This document shows, piece after piece, positions 25,684 through 35,566 of a stretch of DNA of 64,000 bases. Under the pieces are notes generated by a model. It saw only the letters and a program-made list of their open reading frames with translations. It made no database searches and had not been told where the DNA came from. A program made the translations under genes and the position numbers. This DNA comes from an uncultured bacterium. GTDB taxonomy: Bacteria > Spirochaetota > Leptospiria > Leptospirales > Leptonemataceae. The number at the start of each line of letters is the position of its first letter. The first letter of the stretch is position 1. The stretch lies in the NCBI GenBank assembly GCA_937928085.1, contig CALFVU010000008.1, forward strand, positions 454,175 through 518,174, given 5' to 3'.

Positions 25684-26493
25684 TTATTTTTTTTCTAACT
25701 GATTAATTCGATTTTGAAAGTATTGAGCTGTCTCGTATCGTTCTTCTAAAATAGCAAAATATTTTTTTACATAAAGATTAGCTAAGTTATAGTCATTTTT
25801 TTGTACTGCTTTTTCAAAATTGACAATATCAAATTCTGGATGGTATTTTTTTATAAAAGTTATATATGGGGAAAAATCTTCTAATTTTAGTTTTTTTCTT
25901 CTACCTCTTTTCTTGGATTCTTTTAATGTTCTGGAATCTTTTTTTCTTAAATTTTCATCATTATAAGATATCAATAAATCTTCGATTTCTTTTAATGTAC
26001 TTTTTGCATCTACTTGCTTTTCGATAATTTTTTTTCTTTTTATTTTAGAAGAATTTGATGTGGTTTTCGATACATTCACTTCGCCTATTTCTAATAAGTA
26101 ATCAAAAATAGCTAAATCTTGTTCATTTATAGTATTGGCATACTTTCTTTGATAATGATCCACGTAGTCTTGTATGATTTCATTTAGCATCTTCATTCTT
26201 TCTTTAAGATATTCTTCGTCACTTTGATTCTTAGGAATCTGAAAATCTGGTAATTGAATGACATCACAATTACCTATAAAATCAATAATTTTAAAAAAAT
26301 GATTTTTATCAGAAAAGGCAGAGACTGGAAATACTACTACAGGATAGTTATACTGATGGGCAGATAAAGGACTTACTACAACTTGGACAGCTAAAATTTT
26401 TGCATTAGGTTCAATGGGGTTTTCTCCTTTAACTTCACTAAATGCTACTAATATTCCGGTCGGAGATTTAGAATTTCCTTTAATATATTTCAT
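25684..26493 (-). CDS. Hypothetical protein with UVR-like C-terminal helix pair
   Basis: This 269-residue soluble protein has an N-terminal domain (1-110) with SPTGILVAFSEVKGENPIEPNAKILAVQ and hydrophobic strands, and a strongly basic middle (residues 135-205, with RKKIIEK and SKKRGRRKKLKLE). The C-terminal helical segment NLANLYVKKYFAILEERYETAQYFQNRINQLEKK is patterned like the UvrB/UvrC-type UVR motif. That motif mediates protein contacts in excision repair and in McsA-like adaptors. Family and role are not known to me. It precedes the aldo/keto reductase by 1 base. Confidence 0.55.
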   Translation of the reverse strand: MKYIKGNSKSPTGILVAFSEVKGENPIEPNAKILAVQVVVSPLSAHQYNYPVVVFPVSAFSDKNHFFKIIDFIGNCDVIQLPDFQIPKNQSDEEYLKERMKMLNEIIQDYVDHYQRKYANTINEQDLAIFDYLLEIGEVNVSKTTSNSSKIKRKKIIEKQVDAKSTLKEIEDLLISYNDENLRKKDSRTLKESKKRGRRKKLKLEDFSPYITFIKKYHPEFDIVNFEKAVQKNDYNLANLYVKKYFAILEERYETAQYFQNRINQLEKK

Positions 26494-26589
26494 AATATCA
26501 AATTATAAAAAAATAAAATCAAGTCAATACTTTTTATAAATGAAAATTAAGTTATTCATTTATCCATAAAGAAAAATTCATTCAATAAT

Positions 26590-27297
26590 TTATTTAAATA
26601 AAATACGAATATCAAAATTAGGTTTATTTTTTAATTGAGAAAGTAATTTTAAAAATAATTCTGCAGTAATTAAAGCATCTCCAATAGAAGTATGTCTTCC
26701 ACTACTAGAAATTTTAAATCTTTCTATTAAACTGTCTAAGGTATAAAGTCTTTTTTTATTCTCATCAAAATGTAAAGCATCTTCTGATGTGTAACCATCA
26801 TAATATAATGCTAGGTCAAAAGTATCCAAAATAGGATTTAAAAGTTCAATAGAAAAAAAATTTTTAAATTCTCTATTTAAAATTTCCTTATCAAAGCTTA
26901 TATGATGCCCCACAAGGATATCTCCTTGTATAAAAAATAAAAGTTTTTTAAAAAAAGTATATTTATCAATACCCTTTTCTAATTCAGTCTTTCTTATACC
27001 ATGAATTGCAATGCTTTCTTCATTTCCTGCTGTATCATTTTTTATAAAAGCTTCCAAGGAATCGCTAATATCAATTTCCAGATTATGTATTCTTATACCA
27101 CCAAAAGAAATTATGTTATCATTCGTATTTAACCCTGTAGTTTCTGTATCAATAACTAAATAAGTATTTTTTGAAAAATTCTTATCATATTTTTTTCCAT
27201 CAAATTGAGTTAAATAATAACATATTTCAGAATAGAATTGAGTTTTACAAAATTTTTTTTTCCAGATCAAGTGTTTAATTTTATTTTTTAATTTCAT
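26590..27297 (-). CDS. DnaQ-like 3'-5' exonuclease
   Basis: This 235-residue DEDDh exonuclease has TYLVIDTETTGLNTNDNIISFGGIRI (Asp50 and Glu52 of ExoI), HGIRKTELEKG, LVGHHISFDKEILNREF (ExoII) and GRHTSIGDALITAELF (ExoIII, with His and Asp). It resembles the stand-alone exonucleases usually encoded beside a cNMP/CBS/DUF294 nucleotidyltransferase, which is exactly its neighbour here (1 base upstream). It is not the replicative epsilon subunit by context. Nucleic acid substrate is unknown. Confidence 0.85.
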   Translation of the reverse strand: MKLKNKIKHLIWKKKFCKTQFYSEICYYLTQFDGKKYDKNFSKNTYLVIDTETTGLNTNDNIISFGGIRIHNLEIDISDSLEAFIKNDTAGNEESIAIHGIRKTELEKGIDKYTFFKKLLFFIQGDILVGHHISFDKEILNREFKNFFSIELLNPILDTFDLALYYDGYTSEDALHFDENKKRLYTLDSLIERFKISSSGRHTSIGDALITAELFLKLLSQLKNKPNFDIRILFK

Positions 27298-27298
27298 T

Positions 27299-29206
27299 TT
27301 ATCTTATAAAATCTAATTGATATTGTGTATTCAAAAGATTTTGAATCTTTTCAATCACTTGAAAAGAATTACGTAAAATTTGCTTATCTAATTTTGATAA
27401 TTCTTCTGGTTTAATATATCTGCCAGAATTATTGTTTTTTAAACCGAAGATTGTTCGTAGTTTTAAATAATAGGAAAAAACCTCAGCGGCTTCTTTATAT
27501 AACTCTTGATTAACTGTATCGATTTTCTGAAGTGCTTTATATCTTTCTAAAGTAGAAGAAACTTCTAAAATTTCTTTATCAATACTTAAAACTCTCGCAG
27601 AATCAATAAGGGGCAATAAACACCGAGTTTTTATATCAAATTCATTTCTATTTTCTCCGGTTTTTTCTACAATAAAATTTCGAAAAAAATTTAAAGGAGG
27701 TGGAGAAGAAACAGCATTTTTTGCTAAAAATCCTATAAAAAATTTATTTTTATTTTTTGTAATAAATTTTCTTAATTCGTCTAAAATTGATTCTTCTCCA
27801 TAAGTGTTTCTAAAATCAAAAAAAATCGTAACATTTAATAAATTTTTTTCATCTGGGACTTCTAACCATTTTTTAAAGTAAGATTTCCAGATTGAAATCG
27901 GTTGACACCACTCTGGATTTCTTGCCATGATGTTACCCGGACACTCAGAAAATCCACACTCCATCAAAATTGCATTGACACTTTGTCCTAATAATAAGAA
28001 ATATTCTTGCGTTTTTTCTATATTGTCTGTATCTTCAAAAATAATAGCATTATCTTGATCTGTTTTTAACATCTGTTCTTTTCTTCCTTCGCTTCCTAAA
28101 GATACCCAAACAAAACGAACATCAGGTTTTTTATATCCTTGATTTTCTAGTTTCTCAATAGAAATTTCAATAGCTTTTTCAATTAAAGCATCATTAATTT
28201 CAGTAATTGTATTAGAAATAAATGTGATTGATAAGTCTTGATCTAAATAATCTTTTAAAATCTTATCCGCTCTTTTCCGAATTCTTATTAATGCTTCGAT
28301 ATCATTTGAATTATGGATCTCTTTAACTAACACTGCAGGATTATTTCCATGTAATACCAAAACATCATGTTCAGAAACGATTCCCACAACTTTAGACTTG
28401 TTGGTTCCATCTTCTGTTAAACATAAATGCTTTATGTTTTTATTCATCATTTCTACAATAGCTTCGGCAGCATTGATATCGGGTTTAAAAGTAAATACAG
28501 GCTTTGTCATAATTTCTTCTGCTTTTGTTGTAACTGGAAATTTACCTGTTGCTATCTTTTTTCTTAAGTCTGTATCAGTAATAATTCCTAGTGGATATGT
28601 ATTATCATCTGTAATGATGATAGATCCTATATTTTTTTGAGACATTATTTCTGCAATTTCCTGCACGGTGTTATATGGTTTAGCACAAATTACATTTTTA
28701 GTGACTTTTAGTTCTAGAACTTCGTCATAAGAAATAAATTTCTTAATTTTATAATCTTCAGATATATCTAAATTCTTTTTCTTAAAATGATGCATTCCAG
28801 AAGAAAATCCAGATGAAAAATACCGTAATACTTTAGGATACTTATGAATCAAAGGTTCAAAAGAAGAAAAAGGAAACACATATACGATTGTTTCTTCGAT
28901 AGCTTTTGCTGAGAAAATATATAATCTTTTTGCTAAAAGTGCAGCAACACCAAACACATCTCCTTCTTCTAAAATTTCTACGATTTCGTTTGTGTTTTCT
29001 TCTAAAAGTTCTACACTACCCTGATGAATTATATAAAATTGATTAGAGGGGTTTTGTCCTTCACGAAAAATAAATTCATCTTTATTAAAAATTTTGATTT
29101 TACAAGTAGAAGCGAGTTTTAAGAGATCCTCTGTACTAATAAAACTAAAAGGTGGAAATTTTATAATAAAATCAGTTATTCTTTGCTTTAGACTTTCTGA
29201 ACTCAC
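27299..29206 (-). CDS. cNMP-binding / CBS pair / DUF294 nucleotidyltransferase-like protein
   Basis: This 635-residue protein starts at GTG 29206. Domain order: cyclic-nucleotide-binding domain (about 15-130; GQNPSNQFYIIHQGSVELLEE), two CBS motifs (about 165-285; MSQKNIGSIIITDD, IKHLCLTEDG), DUF294 nucleotidyltransferase (about 315-455; GSEGRKEQMLKTDQDNAII, with the GSxxR and DxD residues) and the DUF294 C-terminal substrate-binding-like domain. This architecture is common in bacteria and is usually paired with a DnaQ-like exonuclease, as seen here. It is likely a ligand-controlled nucleotidyltransferase, by analogy with GlnD/GlnE. The target is unknown. A 16-base homopolymer lies just upstream of the start. 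Confidence 0.87.
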   Translation of the reverse strand: MSSESLKQRITDFIIKFPPFSFISTEDLLKLASTCKIKIFNKDEFIFREGQNPSNQFYIIHQGSVELLEENTNEIVEILEEGDVFGVAALLAKRLYIFSAKAIEETIVYVFPFSSFEPLIHKYPKVLRYFSSGFSSGMHHFKKKNLDISEDYKIKKFISYDEVLELKVTKNVICAKPYNTVQEIAEIMSQKNIGSIIITDDNTYPLGIITDTDLRKKIATGKFPVTTKAEEIMTKPVFTFKPDINAAEAIVEMMNKNIKHLCLTEDGTNKSKVVGIVSEHDVLVLHGNNPAVLVKEIHNSNDIEALIRIRKRADKILKDYLDQDLSITFISNTITEINDALIEKAIEISIEKLENQGYKKPDVRFVWVSLGSEGRKEQMLKTDQDNAIIFEDTDNIEKTQEYFLLLGQSVNAILMECGFSECPGNIMARNPEWCQPISIWKSYFKKWLEVPDEKNLLNVTIFFDFRNTYGEESILDELRKFITKNKNKFFIGFLAKNAVSSPPPLNFFRNFIVEKTGENRNEFDIKTRCLLPLIDSARVLSIDKEILEVSSTLERYKALQKIDTVNQELYKEAAEVFSYYLKLRTIFGLKNNNSGRYIKPEELSKLDKQILRNSFQVIEKIQNLLNTQYQLDFIR

Positions 29207-29213
29207 AGTTATA

Positions 29214-29229
29214 TTTTTTTTTTTTTTTT
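29214..29229. repeat. T16 homopolymer tract
   Basis: Sixteen consecutive T on the plus strand (A on the minus strand) fill the place of the ribosome-binding site of the minus-strand cNMP/CBS/DUF294 gene, 8 to 23 bases before its GTG. It lies in the divergent region shared with the DUF115 gene. Tracts this long are prone to slippage in replication. Confidence 0.9.
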
Positions 29230-29346
29230 ATGAAAATCAAGAAAAATTCATAAAACTAGATTAATTTAGTTTAGAGCAAGCAAATATTTAAGTTTTAATT
29301 GACTAAAAATTTACAAAATCAATTTTTATTTTTTTTCGAATTCTTT

Positions 29347-31203
29347 ATGGATTTAATAAAAAAAAAATTTTCTCTAGATTACTTAGAGAGACTTAAAAGT
29401 GAAATTGTAAAAAAAAAGCCTTATTTATCAAATATTATTGATAAAAACAATTCATCTACTATTACAGTTCAGCCTGCGAAAAAGCAAGGATATTACTTTA
29501 TCCTTGAAAATGAAACATTTACATCTCGAATCGATCCTATAAGCGAAGGAGAACGAATTTTTTTGAACTACAAACAAAAAATCGAAAAATCAAAAATTAT
29601 CTTTCTTTTAGGATTAACGAATCCTTATGTATTTCGTCTGATTTTTTATCAAGTTCAAAATCAAATTTTTATTGTTATCGAAGAAAACGAAAATCTTATT
29701 CAGTTTTATTGGCAGTATATAGAAGATTTTCATAAATTTTTATTAACTCCAAATTGTCATATTTTTACAAAGAAAAATATGGATTTACTTTTTCATTATT
29801 TAAACAGTCTAAATTTAGAAAATGTTAGATCTTACATACTGATAAAATCAAGTTCTTTTTTAACAAAAATAAATAGTTTTTATTTAGAAATAGAAGAAAA
29901 AATTTATTCATTATTGAAATCTAATTTTTCTAGTTTACTTACTCAGTTTGAATTTGAAAAACTATGGTTTACAAATATTTTTTGTAATCTTCATTTTTTT
30001 AGAAAAGATCATCCTTTTTTATTTTTAAATTTTTATAAAAATTCTTTGAAAAACTTACCTTTTGTGATTATTGGTGCAGGACCTTCTTTACGATATAGTA
30101 AGAAAATTTTATTTACATTAAAAAACAAAGCTTTTCTTCTTGCAACAGATACAAGTCTAAAACCTCTACTTCGAATGGGAATTATACCCGACGGAGTTCA
30201 CATACTGGATGCTCAAATCTTTAGCTATTTTCATTTTCGAAATATAAACTTAAAACATATACTTTTATTTGCTGATGTGGTTGTGCATCCCAAATTACTT
30301 TTATATTTAAAACCTTTAGGATGGATTTTTTCTTCTACTGTAAAATACAAAATCACACATGACGGAAACATAAAAGAAGAGAAACTTTTTGGAATGAATT
30401 TATTAGAAAATCTTTTTGGTTCAATAGCTGGTTTACAATCAGGTGGTTCTGTTTCTACATCTGCTTTTGAAATTGCTCGTTTTTTAGGTGCAAAAACAAT
30501 TTTTTTAATTGGTATGGATCTGGCTTGGACTAAAAGACAAATGCACTGTGTTCATACTCATCATTACGAAAAGTGGTATGCTCAAATCCATCGAATCCTT
30601 AGTTTAGAGATGATTAATGAAATGTTACTTCAAAAAAGGATTATAAGTAAAATAAAAGGTATACGAAATACTTATACCTATGGGGATGCAGTCTTGAATT
30701 TATATCGAGATTGGTTCGAACAATCAGCTTTAGAATTAAAAGATCAAATCCAAATCTATAATCTAACATATGATGGTGCTTATATACAAAATATAGGATC
30801 TATCTCTAATGTGGATTTTCTTCCAGATATCAATAAAAAAGAAATACTAAATTTATTTTCTCAGTATTTTCAGGATTATACTTTGAATTTGAATCAATTT
30901 ACAATTACTCGTAGCTTGTTAAAAAAAATAATCAATCTAATTGATACATTTGATATGAAAAATGATTTTTCATCTAAAGAAGACTTTTTCTACAAGTTTT
31001 TGGAATTACAGGAAGAATTTCGTGATTTAGAAGTATTTTCTCATAAAATTCTTACCTACATTAAGAGAAATTCAGAAAAAATAACTAAAGAAAAATCGAT
31101 AGAAATTTTTTATAAAAATGTTATAAAAGATTTAAGAAAGTTTATAAAATCTTATATTACTTTTAATACTTCTTTTACCCATTCGGATAGGGAATTAGGT
31201 TGA
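29347..31203 (+). CDS. DUF115 / Maf-like protein (MptE-like fold)
   Basis: This protein has 618 residues from ATG 29347. A TTG at 29299 would add 16 residues, and neither start has a Shine-Dalgarno. The central part has the DUF115 hallmark FVIIGAGPSLRYSKKIL, then LLATDTSLKPLLRMGIIPDG, and SGGSVSTSAFEIARFLGAKTIFLIGMDLAWT. These match the Maf family ('motility accessory factor') and the MptE-like pyrophosphokinase fold. In bacteria such proteins act in flagellin or surface glycosylation by transferring nonulosonic acids, which would fit a flagellated spirochaete, but this remains inference. Its 3' end overlaps the convergent ruvA by 52 bases. Confidence 0.82.
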   Translation: MDLIKKKFSLDYLERLKSEIVKKKPYLSNIIDKNNSSTITVQPAKKQGYYFILENETFTSRIDPISEGERIFLNYKQKIEKSKIIFLLGLTNPYVFRLIFYQVQNQIFIVIEENENLIQFYWQYIEDFHKFLLTPNCHIFTKKNMDLLFHYLNSLNLENVRSYILIKSSSFLTKINSFYLEIEEKIYSLLKSNFSSLLTQFEFEKLWFTNIFCNLHFFRKDHPFLFLNFYKNSLKNLPFVIIGAGPSLRYSKKILFTLKNKAFLLATDTSLKPLLRMGIIPDGVHILDAQIFSYFHFRNINLKHILLFADVVVHPKLLLYLKPLGWIFSSTVKYKITHDGNIKEEKLFGMNLLENLFGSIAGLQSGGSVSTSAFEIARFLGAKTIFLIGMDLAWTKRQMHCVHTHHYEKWYAQIHRILSLEMINEMLLQKRIISKIKGIRNTYTYGDAVLNLYRDWFEQSALELKDQIQIYNLTYDGAYIQNIGSISNVDFLPDINKKEILNLFSQYFQDYTLNLNQFTITRSLLKKIINLIDTFDMKNDFSSKEDFFYKFLELQEEFRDLEVFSHKILTYIKRNSEKITKEKSIEIFYKNVIKDLRKFIKSYITFNTSFTHSDRELG

Positions 31204-31772
31204 ATGTTATCATTTTCTATTTTTTCTAAAGCTTTTTTGGTTGCGGGTTCTTTATAACCTAGAGTCTTTAAAGCTTGAATAATATCTTCTTTTAATTCTT
31301 CGCTCATTTGTTTTGAAGTTTTTTCTTTTTTTACATCCAATTTTGCATCCGTTAATAACTTTAAAAACTTTTTCTTTTTTTGATTTACTTCAAAGATAAT
31401 TTCTTCTGCTATACTTTTACCAATTCTTGGGATTTTCATAAGTTTTTGAGATTCTTTTTTTTCGCATATCTCTAATAATTGCTGTGTATTTAAATGGGAC
31501 AAAATACTTAAACCTAAAGTGGGTCCAATTCCTTTTAGTTGAATAATTGTTTTAAATAACTCTCGTTGAGAAATATCTAAAAATCCATAAAGTTTTTGTT
31601 CTTCTCCCTGAAAATGATGATAAATATATAATTGTATTTTTTTTGAAATTTGATTTTGTAATGTTTCAACTACATTGAGTGGAACTAAAATTTCGTATTC
31701 TACTCCACCTGTGTCGATATATACAAACTGAATTGAAATTCTTGTAAGTTTACCAGAAATTTTAGAAATCAT
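31152..31772 (-). CDS. ruvA: Holliday junction DNA helicase subunit RuvA
   Basis: RuvA binds four-way junctions as a tetramer and loads the RuvB motor. This 206-residue protein has the OB-fold start MISKISGKLTRISIQFVYID, followed by YHHFQGEEQKLYGF and the two helix-hairpin-helix elements LKGIGPTLGLSILS and IPRIGKSIAEEIIFE. The C-terminal RuvB-contact domain is present (EDIIQALKTLGYKEPATKKAL). It lies 5 bases downstream of ruvC. RuvB is not in the window. The last 52 bases overlap the DUF115 gene. Confidence 0.95.
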   Translation of the reverse strand: MISKISGKLTRISIQFVYIDTGGVEYEILVPLNVVETLQNQISKKIQLYIYHHFQGEEQKLYGFLDISQRELFKTIIQLKGIGPTLGLSILSHLNTQQLLEICEKKESQKLMKIPRIGKSIAEEIIFEVNQKKKKFLKLLTDAKLDVKKEKTSKQMSEELKEDIIQALKTLGYKEPATKKALEKIENDNIQPNSLSEWVKEVLKVI

Positions 31773-31777
31773 AAAAT

Positions 31778-32236
31778 CTATGGATACGATAAAGCAATGG
31801 CTAATGCGTCATAACCATCATCGGTTAAAATTTCGCCCTTAAAAGAATAACCATAAACTTTTTCTAGTGCTCTTTGGATAGATTTTTTATTAGCATTTCC
31901 ATATCCAGTAATGATTTTTTTTACTGTTTTAGGATGAATTTCTATTACATTAAGATTTTTTATACCTGCTAAAGTTAGAATACAGCCTCGAGCTTGTAAA
32001 ATTTTTTCTATATTAGTAAGAATTGATTTTGTAGAAATAATTTTTTCTATTAAAATTAATTCGATTTGATATTCATCAATAAGAGCATAAAATGTTTGAT
32101 ATATTAGTTTTAGCCTCTTTTGTATTTCGTCTTCTTTTTTAGTTTCTACAATACCGATTCGTAAGATTTGATTATTTTTGTTAAGAATTGCAAAACCACT
32201 TTTTTCTAAACCCGGATCAATTCCAATGCGATTCAT
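31778..32236 (-). CDS. ruvC: Crossover junction endodeoxyribonuclease RuvC
   Basis: RuvC resolves Holliday junctions by symmetric cleavage. This 152-residue protein starts MNRIGIDPGLEKSGFAIL with the first catalytic Asp (D7). ELILIEKI provides the Glu and LTDDGYDALAIAL the C-terminal acidic pair. It is slightly shorter than the usual 160-180 residues, but all four acidic positions appear present. It lies 1 base after yebC and 5 bases before ruvA, the conserved yebC-ruvC-ruvA order. Confidence 0.94.
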   Translation of the reverse strand: MNRIGIDPGLEKSGFAILNKNNQILRIGIVETKKEDEIQKRLKLIYQTFYALIDEYQIELILIEKIISTKSILTNIEKILQARGCILTLAGIKNLNVIEIHPKTVKKIITGYGNANKKSIQRALEKVYGYSFKGEILTDDGYDALAIALSYP

Positions 32237-32237
32237 T

Positions 32238-32990
32238 CTAAGATAGAACTTTTTCGATTTCTTCGCTTAAAAATAAATTATGATATACCGCTTGAACTTC
32301 GTCATGATTTTCTAAAGTTTCTATTAATTTTAAGATTTTTTGAGCTTTTTCTAAATCTACTCGTACTTCTGTTCCTTCTAACGGAATAAATTTTATGTTA
32401 GCTTCTTCTATTTTGATTTGTAAATGATTTAAAATCTCATTTACATTACTGAAATCTTTAGGATCTGTAATTATGATAAAAGCATCTTCTTCTATTTTTA
32501 GGTCTTCTGCTCCATTTTCAATCGCTATTTCGTATAATTTTTCTTCTTCGATTTGATCTTTTGGTATTATGATGATTCCTTTTCGCTCAAAAAATTTTAG
32601 AACAGAATTCGGAGTCGACATACTAGCGTTTGCTTTACTAAGAATATTTTTGATTTCTGGTGTGGTACGAGTTTTCTTATCTGTCATTACTTCGATTAAT
32701 AATCCCACTCCACCGGGAGCAAAAGCTTCGTAAACGATTTCTTCGTAGTTTGAGTTTTGTAATTCTCCAATTCCTTTTTTTATTGCTTTTTCTATATTTT
32801 CTTGAGGCATATTTGATGATCTTGCTTTTGAAATAGCTATTCTTAATCTTGGATTCGCATTTGGATCAGGTCCTCCTAATCTTGCTGAAACCATAATTTC
32901 GCGAGATAATTTTGCAAACAATCTTCCTTTTTTCTTATCAGAACTTTCTTTTCTGTGTTTGATATTAGCCCATTTGGAATGTCCTGCCAT
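32238..32990 (-). CDS. yebC: YebC/TACO1-family protein
   Basis: This 250-residue protein opens with MAGHSKWANIKHRKESSDKK and has the family core GGPDPNANPRLRIAISKARS, PQENIEKAIKKGIGE and YEAFAPGGVGLLIEVMTD. YebC proteins act as translation factors that relieve ribosome stalling or as transcriptional regulators, depending on subfamily. The gene begins the yebC-ruvC-ruvA run and is preceded by about 200 AT-rich bases in which I see no clear gene or RNA. Confidence 0.95.
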   Translation of the reverse strand: MAGHSKWANIKHRKESSDKKKGRLFAKLSREIMVSARLGGPDPNANPRLRIAISKARSSNMPQENIEKAIKKGIGELQNSNYEEIVYEAFAPGGVGLLIEVMTDKKTRTTPEIKNILSKANASMSTPNSVLKFFERKGIIIIPKDQIEEEKLYEIAIENGAEDLKIEEDAFIIITDPKDFSNVNEILNHLQIKIEEANIKFIPLEGTEVRVDLEKAQKILKLIETLENHDEVQAVYHNLFLSEEIEKVLS

Positions 32991-33191
32991 ACTTCCAGAA
33001 TTTTTTAAATTCTAAATGATTGCAATCGAAATTTTATTTGAAATTTTACGCAAGACTAAAAAAACATTATAGTATATTTTGTTCGTAAATTTAAATTTAT
33101 ATTTTACAAAAAAAACTAGCAGTATGTAAAAAAATTTACTTAAAAAATATATAAAATTTTTTTATAAAAAATAATAATCAAGAAATTTTAC

Positions 33192-33896
33192 TTATAATTG
33201 ATGTTTTTTCTTTTGTATCTCTTCTATAGAAACAGAAATAATTAAAAGGAAAATTCCAGTCACAATCAAACTATCTGCTAGATTAAATGTTGGCCAAGTT
33301 TCCCAAGATAAAAACGACAAAATCGGAATATTGGAAAAAGAATTCCATCCAAACCAGATACATTCAACAAAATCAACAACTCCAGAAATGTACCCTTGTT
33401 TTGGGGTCAAAGAAAAAACCCATTCTCGATTTTCTACAGATTTAACAAATAGTTTATCAATAAAATTACCAATTGCACCAGAAAATATCAATAACCATGT
33501 AAAAGAATTCCCAAAATCAAAATGTTTCCATCTATATAATAATAAAAAAATAATTGCAAAAAATGTTAATAAAATTCCTAAAGTTGGTAAAGAAGGACCA
33601 ATTCCAAAAATAAATCTGTCGTTAAAAACTAATCGTAATTTTATCCATTTACCTTCTTCTCCCAAAATGGGTATATATGGAATTCCATCTATTAAAGCAT
33701 TAAAGCGGGAGTTTTTTATATTTTCTAGTTGTGAATAAGAAAGATAAAAATTCAGAGAATCTGTTGCCCATTTTTTTGTTAAAAGATCAATACTTACAAG
33801 GATCATTACAGATAATATCCACCAAATAGGGAACACTTCTAAAAATTTTTTTTCTACATTCAGTGTCTTTTTTATAAAAGAAAATATCTCTAACAT
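33192..33896 (-). CDS. lspA: Lipoprotein signal peptidase (SPase II), extended
   Basis: LspA cleaves prolipoproteins after diacylglyceryl modification at the inner membrane. This 234-residue protein has the catalytic pair at GAIGNFIDKLF (D147) and FNLADSLIVTGI (D208), with VVDFVE between them and four membrane helices. It is longer than the usual 160-170 residues, with about 25 extra N-terminal residues and an enlarged periplasmic loop (about residues 50-90). Such extensions occur in spirochaete enzymes, as far as I recall. The many lipoproteins in this window are its expected substrates. Confidence 0.9.
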   Translation of the reverse strand: MLEIFSFIKKTLNVEKKFLEVFPIWWILSVMILVSIDLLTKKWATDSLNFYLSYSQLENIKNSRFNALIDGIPYIPILGEEGKWIKLRLVFNDRFIFGIGPSLPTLGILLTFFAIIFLLLYRWKHFDFGNSFTWLLIFSGAIGNFIDKLFVKSVENREWVFSLTPKQGYISGVVDFVECIWFGWNSFSNIPILSFLSWETWPTFNLADSLIVTGIFLLIISVSIEEIQKKKHQL

Positions 33897-34010
33897 AAGA
33901 TCAGTAATTTGGCAAACTTATTTAAGTCAAGTTTTTTGAAATTTTGTATCAATAAAATATAAATGTAAAAGAAATCTTATGAGAAATTTTATATTATTTT
34001 TAAAAAAAAG

Positions 34011-34039
34011 TTGATATCTACAACATACTGAATTTTAAT
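34011..34039 (+). promoter_or_regulatory. Sigma-70-type promoter for phoH-ybeY
   Basis: TTGATA (34011-34016), a 17-base spacer and TTTAAT (34034-34039) match the vegetative consensus in five of six positions at each box. The predicted transcript would start near 34046, about 15-20 bases before the phoH start. Spacing and position are right, but AT-rich DNA yields chance matches. Confidence 0.5.
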
Positions 34040-34065
34040 GTTATTGATTTTATAATTCTTTGAGG

Positions 34066-35046
34066 ATGAATACAACTAAATATCAAAAACAATATGTTTT
34101 TGAAAATCAAGAATTGTTCCATTTAATTTGTGGCATTTCTGATCAAAACATCTTGGAGTTGGAGAAACTTCTAAATGTAGAGATTATTCCGCGAGGCAAT
34201 AGTTTAATTCTTAGGTCTAGTTCTATAAAAGATTTAGAAAATGCATTAACTTTTTTTAATGAAATCAATCTTCATTACCGGGATCGGATTTTAGAAAAAT
34301 TTGACTTGCATTATTTTTTTTCTTTCTTTCATTCAGATATAGATCACAAAGTGAATAAAATCCACGAAATGAATTTTGTAGTTGAAAAAATTTTTGTCAA
34401 TTATAAAGGAAAAGAAATTTATGCCAGGACTATTAATCAATATCAATATGTACAATCAATAAATCAAAATGCAGTTACCATAGGTATAGGACCTGCTGGA
34501 ACAGGAAAAACATTTCTTGCGGTAATTACATCCATAAAAATGCTACTCAATGGGGATATCGATAGGCTCATAATTACAAGACCAGCTGTGGAAGCAGGAG
34601 AAAACTTAGGATTTTTACCTGGAGATTTGATTCAAAAAGTAGATCCTTATTTAAGACCTATTTATGATGCTTTGTTTTATGCACTTGGTTCAGAAAAAAC
34701 CTATCAATTTATACAAATGAATAAAATCGAAGTAGCACCTCTTGCTTACATGAGAGGTAGAACTTTAAATGATTCTATCATCATTTTAGATGAAGCTCAA
34801 AACTGTACTCTTTCTCAATTAAAAATGTTTTTAACAAGAATTGGTAGAAATTCAAAAATGTGTATATCAGGTGATCTAACTCAAACAGACTTAAAACCCG
34901 GACAATCTGGACTACAAACCATTTTGACGATTTTAAAGGATATAGAAGAGATAAAAATTATTTATTTTACAAAACAAGACATTATTCGAAATCCGGTTGT
35001 AGAAAAAATTATTCATGCTTTTGAAGAATACGAAAATCAAAAATAA
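34066..35046 (+). CDS. phoH: PhoH-family ATPase
   Basis: This protein has about 326 residues from ATG 34066, with a TTG at 34060 also possible. An N-terminal KH-like part (residues 1-110) is followed by a RecA-like NTPase: [18 protein letters not shown] (Walker A, about residues 138-155), [39 protein letters not shown] (Walker B) and [13 protein letters not shown]. PhoH/YbeZ is thought to work with YbeY and the ribosome in RNA processing. The ybeY start overlaps the phoH end by 32 bases. The PgpH/HDIG phosphodiesterase gene that often stands between them is absent. Confidence 0.93.
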   Translation: MNTTKYQKQYVFENQELFHLICGISDQNILELEKLLNVEIIPRGNSLILRSSSIKDLENALTFFNEINLHYRDRILEKFDLHYFFSFFHSDIDHKVNKIHEMNFVVEKIFVNYKGKEIYARTINQYQYVQSINQNAVTIGIGPAGTGKTFLAVITSIKMLLNGDIDRLIITRPAVEAGENLGFLPGDLIQKVDPYLRPIYDALFYALGSEKTYQFIQMNKIEVAPLAYMRGRTLNDSIIILDEAQNCTLSQLKMFLTRIGRNSKMCISGDLTQTDLKPGQSGLQTILTILKDIEEIKIIYFTKQDIIRNPVVEKIIHAFEEYENQK

Positions 35047-35542
35047 TATTTTTATAAAACTCCCTAAAAAGGATTCAAAGAAATTTTCAAATTTAGAGTT
35101 TTTTATTTATAAAATAACAGAAAAAGCTTTAAACTTTCTTTTAAAAACTGAATCTCTTATACCTCCTTTAGAAGTTTCGATTCTGATTGTGAACAAAAAC
35201 AAGATGCAAATTTTAAACAAAAAATATAGAAATCAGAACAAACCTACTGATGTGCTAAGTTTTTCGCAATTAGAAGGAGAGATGATTCCAAAAGAAAAAT
35301 TTCAACCTACTGTTTTAGGAGATATTGTAATTTGCCTACCTGTTGCAATCGAACAAGCTAAAGAAAATCAAAGTTTATTATATCAAGAAATCTTACGATT
35401 AATAATCCATGGTTTGTATCATTTACTTGGATATGATCATGAACGTTCAAAAGAAGATAAAGTTCTTATGGAAAAAAAAGAAAAGCGTCTTAGAAATTAT
35501 CTTTTAAAAGATCAAACTTTAAAAAAACTAATTGCCCAATAA
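35015..35542 (+). CDS. ybeY: Endoribonuclease YbeY
   Basis: YbeY is a zinc-dependent RNase active in 16S rRNA maturation and ribosome quality control. This 175-residue protein has [27 protein letters not shown] and the metal site [15 protein letters not shown] (HxxxHxxxxxH). The ATG lies inside phoH with a 32-base overlap, so translation is probably coupled. Confidence 0.94.
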   Translation: MLLKNTKIKNNIFIKLPKKDSKKFSNLEFFIYKITEKALNFLLKTESLIPPLEVSILIVNKNKMQILNKKYRNQNKPTDVLSFSQLEGEMIPKEKFQPTVLGDIVICLPVAIEQAKENQSLLYQEILRLIIHGLYHLLGYDHERSKEDKVLMEKKEKRLRNYLLKDQTLKKLIAQ

Positions 35543-35566
35543 ATTAAAAAGATTACTTTGGAAATA

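Noticed and set aside
32991..33191. Possible RNA gene in the 200-base gap before yebC
   Set aside because: There is no GC-rich stem, no tRNA T-loop and no conserved riboswitch pattern, only AT-rich sequence.
33331..33738. Plus-strand open frame inside lspA
   Set aside because: It is antisense to intact LspA motifs, has no signal or Shine-Dalgarno and resembles no protein.
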